From Lepidurus packardi (lineage: Eukaryota; Arthropoda; Branchiopoda; Notostraca; Triopsidae): a stretch of DNA of 64,000 nt. The notes under the pieces are model-generated. The model saw only the letters and a list, made by a program, of their open reading frames with translations, had not been told where the DNA came from and did not search any database. The translations under genes were made by a program, and so were the position numbers. This document shows, piece by piece, positions 55,562-64,000 of this stretch. The DNA lies in assembly GCA_023053545.1 (NCBI GenBank), contig JAKZAN010000005.1, positions 6,262,001 to 6,326,000 on the forward strand, written 5' to 3'. How positions within the stretch are numbered: the first letter of the stretch is position 1; every line of letters starts with the position of its first letter.

Positions 55562-56805
55562 TCATAAGGAGTTGGTTGCAATTCCGGTTTGGTACAAGTT
55601 GCTGAAAAGCGAGTTACTGTTGTATGGACAACTAGCATACGCCTGGGAGCAGGAGGTCGGGATGGCTGAAGTAGTCACGCCGTAGTAGGCAGCTTGGCGG
55701 AAGATGCCTCTTGCCGTCTCTAGCTCATCCGAACGCGGAAGAGTGAGAGTGGGGCTAATTAGAAAAAAAGTAGGAAAAGAAAGCAACCAATTATCGCGTT
55801 TAAGTTATTTGCTTCGTAGGGATTTTGTTACAGTTTTACAATAGAAAGTCGTGCGAAAACTTACCCGAACATGTGTCGCATGATTTTCTCTTCCAAAGTC
55901 AGCTGACTGTACTGTTTGTGGAACACTTCGCAAACTGCTTTGCGTGCACAACCTTGCTGATCCATCTCAGCGGCCATGTAGAAGTACTCATCAGCAATTT
56001 CAGATCTTTCGATAGAATCCAAGCTGGCATAGTCAACGTCGTTGTCTTCAACCTCGTCCTCGTCTTCATCATCATCATCATCGGTGTTGCGCTTGGTACG
56101 CATTGTGTGCAAGTTTTCAGATGAAATGACGGCGAACTCGTCTTCGAGAGTAGCGCTTCGTTTGTAGACATGCGAAGTGCCTGCTGGTTCAGGGTAAGTT
56201 GGATTTATAGGGTTAGAGTAAGTTTGTTGAGCGACAGGAGCAATTGGGGCGTAGGAAAGTGGCAACGAGTTGTAAGATGCAGGAGGAGCAGGGGCGTACT
56301 GGGAGATAGGCGCTGGTGGAGAGTAGGCGGGGGCACCATACGAAGTTGAAGGGGCTGCTGGTTCGTAAGAGTTGTAAGTAGGTTCGTAGGGGGTTTCATA
56401 CTCGTATTCTTCTTCTTCTTCTTCTGCCTTTTTCAGTTTCTTGATCAGGACGCCAGCCGCGATGGCTAAGCCGGTGCCGGTAGCTAACATGGCTGCTCCG
56501 ATAAGCAGAACTTTAATTGGAAGGAAAGGTTTGAGGAGACTGCCTTTCAGGAGCAGGAGCTTTAGAGCTTTAAGTTTGGCAAGCTTCGGCAACTTCAGGG
56601 CCAAGAACAGAGCTTTGGCACCCAAAGCTAGCTTGAGCTTTTTGAATTTTATGAGTTTAAACGGAGTTACGGAAGGTAAACCACCGACTATCGCTAGAGC
56701 AGTGGCTGACTTGACCAGCGAGAATTTGGTAACCACCACACTGCTCGTCATATGAACTGATACCATGGCCACCAACGTGGCGATTAAGAGCAGCGAAAGA
56801 CGCAT
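55562..56805 (-). CDS. Secreted DM4_12-like protein with low-complexity middle
   Basis: Two coding exons, 56805-55865 and 55754-55562, join in phase to 377 aa. Residues 1-22 are a signal peptide. At 49-126 lies a Lys/Leu-rich stretch (FKKLKLALGAKALFLALKL) ending in a Gly/Ala membrane-like helix (LLIGAAMLATGTGLAIAAGV). At 130-210 is an acidic then Pro/Tyr/Ala-rich segment as in cuticle or matrix proteins. KR (215-216) and a furin-type RTKR (236-239) precede an Asp/Glu run. The C-terminal part holds four Cys in the DM4/DM12 spacing (QGCARKAVCEVF, then ARGIFRQAAYYGV and SCSQAYASCPY). That domain is arthropod-specific and of unknown function. I infer an extracellular or secretory-pathway protein that is proteolytically cut. 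The exact family is not certain. Confidence 0.85.
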
Positions 56806-57263
56806 CTTGGCGGCGCTTACTAAAGGTCACAAATGAACAGATTACAAAGTGAATTACTGCTATTAAACATGAATGATTTTTAATTTATTGAATCGGAAAA
56901 TTTTTTTAGTAGGGAATTTATTTAAAAGAACTGTACCGTTCTTGTTTTTAAATTTTTTAACGCTTAATTACACGAAAATTACAGGAATGCCCAAATTCAT
57001 TAAAAATGCAACTATCAGTAATGGCTTTAAAGCAAAGTTAATAATTTTATAATGAAGATAATTTTTGTAACAATTGTACCGTACCTGACTGAAGGGTATA
57101 TGCACTTTAAGTTTACAACTTCACTAACGCAAAGTGAACCGTGGTAGGTGTATATTGCGGAACGAGCTTGCCGATTTTTGACGAAATTGCAATTTGCGAA
57201 ACGGAAAATTTGATTTTAGGTTCAAGTTAATTCACTAGGAAAGCTTAATTTTAAATTCTTTAC

Positions 57264-57344
57264 AAGCTGAGTTGGACCCAACAAGACTTTGAGAGGTTGA
57301 AAGAGATGTGAATGATGTTTGGGGAAGTCCACTGCTCTTTTATA
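57264..57344 (-). promoter_or_regulatory. TATA promoter and non-coding first exon of the DM4_12-like gene
   Basis: On the minus strand TATAAAAG (57,344-57,337) is followed about 25-30 nt later by CATCATTCAC, an initiator-like start. A short 5' UTR exon then runs to a good donor (CAGCTT|GTAAAG, exon end 57,264). The matching acceptor CCTTTAG lies just before the ATG exon (exon from 56,819), whose leader is AAGCGCCGCCAAGATG-like. A TATA-driven gene fits a regulated secreted product. Confidence 0.6.
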
Positions 57345-60300
57345 TCTACAAGTTGGTATGGAGGGTCGGAATCGTCACCCCCCAGACCTAGAGCTTGGAG
57401 CTAAGGAAATGGTGTTCGTTGTGTATGTCTATAGCTGAGGATTTCTTTCCCTTTCGCTTATAGAGAGTGAAGGGGGTTTCTTGCGCCTTGTAACAAGTAA
57501 CATCATTGGGTCGATTTCTTCAACCGGTTGGCGGATTGGTGAGAAGTTATGTATTCAACCTGAGGTAAGGCATACGTGCGTTTTTTGATGTCATCTTTCT
57601 CCATCCTTCCGTCAGACGTGGTAACGAACACAGGTGAAACTTTTCACCTTTCGCCTTCTTCCTGTTCTTGGCTACTCTGAATTCGTTAAACCTGGCAGAA
57701 TGCCTGCCTGCTTATTCATCCCCACCTTTTAGCCTGGCTAGTACTGTACCTGGGGTAGATCCAGGTTACCTATCTCAGACAACCACGATGGTTCAGACGA
57801 TCGGCTTTTGGATGTACCTCTTACTTTTCTCATTCTTTGACCAGGACCTTGGGTTCAAAGAGCTTTCTCCCAAAGTTTAGAGTTTTTCCCCTTTATGGTA
57901 TTACAATTATTACTAGAAAACGAAAACAAGTATATTGTCTGTTTTTCTCATATTAGACTGTTATTTTTAGCAAAAGAAACGTTCGAGGAAGCAAAGATAA
58001 TGGATAATACAAGTTTGCATGTCCATAGCGCATTCAGTTTGAAGGGATTAAAGGAGAAGTGTATGAAAAAATTTCGTGCTTAATTTGCTGGCATTTCCGT
58101 TTCTCTTGAACTAAATGTATCTAAGAAAGTGTAAGTTTAAAAGGGATGCTGGTGAGGTGAGGGTTAGTTCTTTTTCGCTGGTTGGCATTGTGCATACAGA
58201 GGAGAAAGCACGGTAGGAAAAGTTGCGTGGAAGATGCTGTAATGGCTTCTTCCTCCGTGATCCGAGGGTATCTCGTGATCTTGGCATAACACGGAACGCT
58301 TACCTTTGCTTATCCTTACTAGTGACCTATACAGCGAGCTCAGAGAGAAGAACAAGTAATACGACACGCCCATTGCTTATCTCTTTCTCCTCTGATGCAT
58401 ACAGAAAATTTCGCGGCTGCAGCAAACGTTCACCTGACGTATCGTGTATTTTCGTATTCCGGTTTCAACTGGTTCGTAGCATTGCTCTTTGACATGTCTC
58501 TATTGGTCTGTTGGGATTTGCGTAGGAGGTATTGGCCTTAGCATTCGGGATAATTTTAGGGAAAGCAAGAAGAGTTAGCCAAGGATGAGCAAAAAAGATT
58601 ACTTTTGCTTTCTAAATTATATTATTGCTTTTACATAAGTGATGAGATTGTCCTCACGATTGGAAGTTTGTGTTTCGGTAGGTTTCTACGTCTCACCCAT
58701 GATGACAAAAAATGACCGTGTTTTTGGAATCGTTTCCTGTCATTTAACGAACACGCAATGTCTTCGGGCCTTGATTATATAACCCCTGTCATTCGCTGTG
58801 CTGTGAAGAAGAAGTACATAGACTTGGCTATTACTCGTGACATGAACCAGCGTCAGCTGAGATGCAACTTTCGATGGTAAGCAACCGTGTCCTGCGCGAA
58901 TTTTTGACAAGTCGAAATGAAAGTAGCTTTCTTTCGGGGGGTGTGGGGATTTTTAGGAAATGTGGAAATCTCTTCGTTCAATTATGATGCTTATCATTTA
59001 TGATAAAGGGAATATTTGTTGCTTTTTTCGTATATTAGGTTAGCAGTTAGCATTGAGACCGGCTTTATTAATGTTGCTTCAGATAGATTTCGCGAAAGTT
59101 TAAACTGCCTCTTTTTCAGCATACGATTAAGCTCTGCCAGGTCTTTCCTGGTGCTTGTCTAACGAAGTACAGAGAACATTAACGAATAACATTAAAATGT
59201 GCTAAAAGAATACATGCCAAAGTTAGTAAATCAGCAAACTGTAGGAACTGAAAGTTTGTTTGTATAACGTTCTAAGAAAAAAGAAGTGGATACACATAGT
59301 GTGGATCCAGGTTTCCGCGCAGCACCGCACGCTACTCTGTATTCAGTTTATGTGTCTGCTCACTTAGAGATAATAACTGAAATTTGTGGCTCTGTGACTC
59401 CTTTCATACACAATTGTGTTCGAGGATCTCCCTTTCCCTTTGGTCTACATAACGTCTTATATGATGTTTCATCATTTCTTGAATTCCAGCGAGTCACTTG
59501 ATTATTTGCCAATTTTCGCGCGATTGCAGTTGGAGAAATTTTTGCCGTAACAAACGGTCAGATTGCTTAGCAAACAGGGTTCACTCCTTTGTATCCCTGT
59601 TTGGTAGGAACTTTTTCTTTCTGTAGGTTAAGAACTGTTGCAATTCCGTTTGTCATTTGCTTATTCACCGACTTCTTTTCGACTTACTACGAGCAGCGGG
59701 TGAGATCATTTTTGGTCAGATTTTAATCGTCATTTAACAAAAAAGGCTTGTTTTAGTTGGACTACATGTATCGAAGTGCTTTTCTCGAAAGTATCCCTAG
59801 AGAATAGTGCCTACTTTACTAGTCACTTCCTTATTCGCAATTCTTTTATTGCATTTCACACGGGGAAATTTGTATTACCGCGGAAAGGGTAAACTTGTAT
59901 ACCGTCGGACATTGGTTTCGCGGTAGTTTTTTGGTTTTTACGTTTATGGATAGTAGAACTGTTCTCTCGCTGTTTACAGCGATCAAATAGGAGAATGGTA
60001 AGATTTCAGCTATGGTCACGCTCTCAGAATAAACTGTTAAGACAGCGAAAAAGTTCTGGTACATGGTGCTTACCTTTCATGGCAATAAAATATTTTTAAA
60101 ATTGCAGTGAAAACTTTGATTGCAATAAAAAGAATATGCTAGAAAATATACTTTGTAAAAGTACAAATATAACTGTGTCGAATATGTGATGATTTGGAAA
60201 CTAAAGCAATAATCATAATGTATTGTACAATTACAATAACTTTTACAGTGTATACTGAAAAGTATTATAATTTTTTACAATAGATATGTGACGTAAACCA

Positions 60301-63300
60301 TTTTTGCTTGTATTATTCTTGCATTACTCAACCTTTTGTAGTTGATCAAGGTCAGAAAAAACAGCATATTGGCACAAATTGCGGAAAAAGTAACTCGGCA
60401 GTCGACTATTTTTTTCGAATGACAACAAAATTATTCGCAACTTATAAGTAGAATCTAGAAAGTTTGTAAAAAATATTCACTTTCGCACCTTCGCAACTAG
60501 CACCAGAATAAACAAGAGTTGGGGAAAATAATGTGTTCACAAAGTCTTGATGTCTTGAATGAATCTCACCTTCACCTGGGGCCTGATGACCTTTGACGAA
60601 GTGCAGTTACTGCGTTAGCAGAATGGTGTGAAATGGAGTCAAGAATAGAACATGTTTAATTTGTTAGCATAGTGATAAGAGAACTCACACCATGATAAAT
60701 TCCCCTGGATTAAAGAGAGGCATACACCTCCCCTTGTCCATGAATTAAGTTTTATTTAGTACCTTGTAATCGATTAATTGGCTAATAAATAACCATCAAC
60801 GGGCGGAAGCTTATGGTGGATTTTAGATTTTAAATAATAGTGGTATCACAAGGTTTTTCTGTGACCCATAAGTCGGGCATGGGGTGACTAAAGACAATCG
60901 TAATGAGAATTGGTACATGGAAACTCGGGAAGTACCTCGATACGTACCTTGATAGGATCAAACTCAGTCTCTTTCGGTAAGTTTCAGTTGTGTTCCTGCT
61001 CTTGAATATAAATAAAAAAATTTAAAAATGTGTTAAATAATATTTGTCAGTTCCCCCACTACGTCAAGTGCGGAAGCTGCGGCACTAAGGAGTTATAAAG
61101 ACCTCGCATTCCGTTGAGTTTTGTTTTTGTTTTGTTCTGTTTTTTCTCGTGTGCAGATTGAATGCCCCGTATCGCTCGGACTTGTGGATTAGCAAGTCAT
61201 ATAAGAAGCTTGGTACAACCTTATTTCCGAAAAAACTACGAAATGGGTCATATTCCGGTTTTCTCTTTCCCACTTTCTTCGAGTACATATGGTGAAATTT
61301 TGGGATACACCGTGGCAACAAGTCTGCTTAGAAATTCAAATTTACTTTTGATTTCTAGCTCTTAGTTTCGGTGATTTTTGACACCACTGCGAAAGAATAT
61401 TTTTAGTACACGATTTTTGCTATCGCTAACTCTGTTGGACTCTTTACTTCTATCGTTTAAGCAATGTGGCCAAGTCTGTAGATCAAGTGAAACCAAATCC
61501 GTGTAGCTATGACCTATGAGCAGCTCCCTCGTTATTTGAGCGTTGACCCGCGTTGGCACACCAGACATTGGCAAACGAGACGTAGACACATGATGCAGCC
61601 ATTGTCTAATGTAGTAAGCTATATGGAAGTCTGTCTTTTTGCAAAGTAAAAGTGGGGTATTTCTGCTGTTAGCTTATTATCTGGTGGTTTTCACTTCGCG
61701 TGAACCTTCTGTAGTGTAAAATATTATTTCGTGTGAACAGTTCCGGATTAGAATTACATGTCCAGCGCAACAATGACCAGTCCGGAAGGGAGGTGTTATT
61801 ACCTCCCAAGTTTCTTGCGTAAGCTCTCTTTTCTTTATCAAAGGTTTTTGTAGCACCACTGAGGTATAACAAACTGGTATATTATTAGAGTGTGCTCCTA
61901 TTCTCATTGGCCTGAAGTGTACCGAATGTATCAGTTTTTTTTGCCGTTGGTTATTCTATCCACACCTACAATGCCTTTGCATTTCCCGTATTTACGTAAC
62001 GCAGGTTGAGCTATATTATTTAAGACAATTTTAGTTATGTTACAGCAACCTGATTTCCCTTCTCTGGTTACGAAAGTCAAAACCCTTCCAGTCATAGAGT
62101 GCGTGATTATGTAAATATGTAACCTTCACCGTATATCTATAAATAGCTTTTCCCCACGGTAACCTAATTATAGCGCCGTTTACAATATTTAGTTTGTTTC
62201 TTCAAATGTTTGGTGTGAACCGAACTCTAAATAAAACTTTAGAATATTAATTTGAAATTTGTCTATATTTTGACACATTTTTTATTGTTATAAAAAGTAC
62301 CAGGTATGGGAATTTTTTGCAGTATATTTGATCTAGAAAGTATGTATTTGTGACTTGACCGTTACAATCCCTCCTTCCTGCTTTTGAACTAATTAGAAGT
62401 GACAAGAAAAAACTTAGAATTGACAACTAATTAGAAAAAAACAGTGCATTTCGTAGTTGCACTTAAGATTATAAGCAAACAGTCAATTTCTCTTTTTTTT
62501 TTACCAATGGTGATCATACGACTTAAACAGTGGCCGCTTGCTGCGAGCGTAAACATCACGGAGGCCTTTGTTACGAGAGAGCATGTTTTGTTGGTTTTAA
62601 TAAAGAGGGTGATTAATGTCAGTGTCTTCAGTGTCAACGAGGCAAGCATATTGTATGGTCTCCCTTGATCTATAAATACCTATAGCGGGTTTGTACTTAA
62701 GAACATAATATTGCCCTATACCTCCAACCCATACTGAGACTACAGTTTTTCCTTTTTAATTCTCCTACGTTGGTATGCACAGGCATGGTAATAAAGCCGT
62801 ATAAAATTTTAGTGTATGTAAAGGACATATAACCTGCTTTGCTAGGAAGAAGCTATTGCTGCAATGTAATACAGTATGTAAAGTCGTCCTAAGGATTAAG
62901 CCAACGTAATTCAGATATCCCTTCTCTTTAATTGTAGAAAAAAACAATTTCATGTCTCATTTTGTTTGTTGAGCTGGCATCCTGGGGCATCTGCACCTAC
63001 AAGGCGAATTCCTTTTGCTTGCCGCCACAGCAGGAACCCACCTGTTTAAGTAGATTAAATGAGTTTTTATCCTGCCCTCTGTTGGTTTCTAAGTAAGTTG
63101 TCTTGTCAGGTTCGAAACCTATAAACCCCGCTCCGCAGAAAAAAAAATCCTCGTACGAAAGAATGTCACTTTATTATTATACGTGCTTTAACTCGCAACT
63201 CGCTGGTTTTAGACAGGTAATGAATATAACTTATCCTACAGCTTCCTGGTACGCATCCTTATGCGTGCGTTTTCTTCGTCTCTAAGAAACTCGAAAGAAA

Positions 63301-64000
63301 ATATGCTAATGGGTGTATTGTAATAGGTTTTCTCCATATGTTGTGCAGTCAGGCCAAGACTAGAGGTGAATGTTTATTAGCTACGAAAATGTACCGCGTA
63401 GTTAAGGAGAGATTTGCGATTAAAAAAGGAGCGAGGAGCTCAAGACTTTTTCCTTTTCTCCTGAAGAAAACGTAGGCATTGGTTATTTGCCAGACTATAA
63501 GTGAAACTTGGGTCTCTCGCTGTGCACCTAGCTCATCAGTTGCATCATTCCATAAATGTCCGGCTTGCCTTAATTTTTTTAAGTGGCGGTACTTTCCATT
63601 GTCTGGAACAACACATGGGAATACGACGCATACTAACTACCGCCTTTAATTTGTTCAACGGTTCACGGACGGACGGATCGGGAGACGAGCCAAGCCAAGT
63701 TGACTCCCTTGTCAGTCCCGTTGAGTTACATGCACAAACTTTGGTTACCGGTTTACCAAAAGCGGAAGCTTTCTTTACTTTTTGGTGGCGTATCAATTTC
63801 CGTGAAAAATTCCCCGACCATTTTTTCAAGTTATTTTTTATTACAGTGATTTTTATTACAATACTTTCTACTTTCCTCCCCTAGGTTAGTCTTTATTTTA
63901 ATATCTTACTCCACTTATTATAAAGATTAACTCGAAGCTATCAGACATTTAGACTGTACGGTTTATTTTTTGTTTGTATTCTTTTTATGACTCTATGTAG
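57345..64000. other. Gene-poor flank
   Basis: Reading frames are short, overlap on both strands and carry no recognised domain, including the 127-codon plus-strand and 94-codon minus-strand frames near 63.5-63.9 kb. No transposon family from the rest of the window was noticed here. Confidence 0.55.
58758..58876 (+). other. Candidate first exon of a gene running off the right edge (weak)
   Basis: ATG opens a 39-codon frame (MSSGLDYITPVIRC..., ...AITRDMNQRQLRC) that ends exactly at a strong donor, CGATG|GTAAGC. A TTATATAACC box at 58,774 lies inside it, so transcription might instead begin near 58,800 and make this 5' UTR. No downstream exon was identified. Confidence 0.2.

Noticed and set aside
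63501-63884. 127-codon plus-strand frame and 94-codon antisense frame
   Set aside because: They are mutually overlapping, of unremarkable composition and without a recognised domain or splice signals.

Overview
The window is nuclear DNA of an animal, almost certainly an arthropod and probably a pancrustacean. All the protein genes are broken by GT-AG introns, many of them only 52-120 bp long. The conserved proteins are metazoan. Two of them point to arthropods: a metabotropic glutamate receptor relative with the insect mXR-type ligand pocket, and a secreted DM4_12-like protein. Seven host genes can be joined exon by exon with consistent reading phase. Six are complete and one lacks its 5' end. 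No rRNA, tRNA, CRISPR array or prokaryotic feature was recognised. Species is not resolved.

Region by region: 1-14,341 is non-coding as far as I can read it. It holds degenerate transposon copies, a long fold-back element and a purine/pyrimidine-alternating tract, and may be the long 5' intron or upstream region of the receptor gene. 14,342-23,509 (+) carries the last eleven coding exons of a class C GPCR. 23,510-28,695 is gene-poor and contains a 2.35-kb long-inverted-repeat element that encloses a small spliced-looking reading frame. 28,696-43,471 (-) is a complete Nipped-B/NIPBL cohesin-loader gene (14 coding exons, 2,159 aa), whose introns hold several transposons, some nested.

44,935-56,805 is a compact housekeeping cluster: SCPx thiolase/sterol carrier (+), ARL6IP5/PRA1-family protein (-), MYG1 exonuclease (+), phosducin-like protein PDCL (-), serine/threonine phosphatase PP5 (+), and a secreted DM4_12-like protein (-). 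Neighbouring genes alternate in strand and are very close: 82 bp between the ARL6IP5 and MYG1 start codons, and 67 bp between the MYG1 and PDCL stop codons. 56,806-64,000 shows only the TATA promoter and 5' exon of the DM4_12-like gene and a weak candidate first exon near 58.8 kb.

The genes do not form one pathway. Functional links are loose: PDCL matures G-protein beta-gamma dimers that GPCRs use, PP5 is an Hsp90-associated phosphatase, SCPx is peroxisomal, and MYG1 is mitochondrial/nuclear. The accessory content is DNA transposons: a five-copy MITE-like family with TTAA at its ends, pogo/Tigger-like TA-target elements with a surviving helix-turn-helix, and two long fold-back elements. Two nested insertions can be read directly against an unoccupied paralogous copy. 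I found no convincing undescribed system. The best leads are the altered ligand-pocket lysine of the receptor and the gene-like exons inside the fold-back element.
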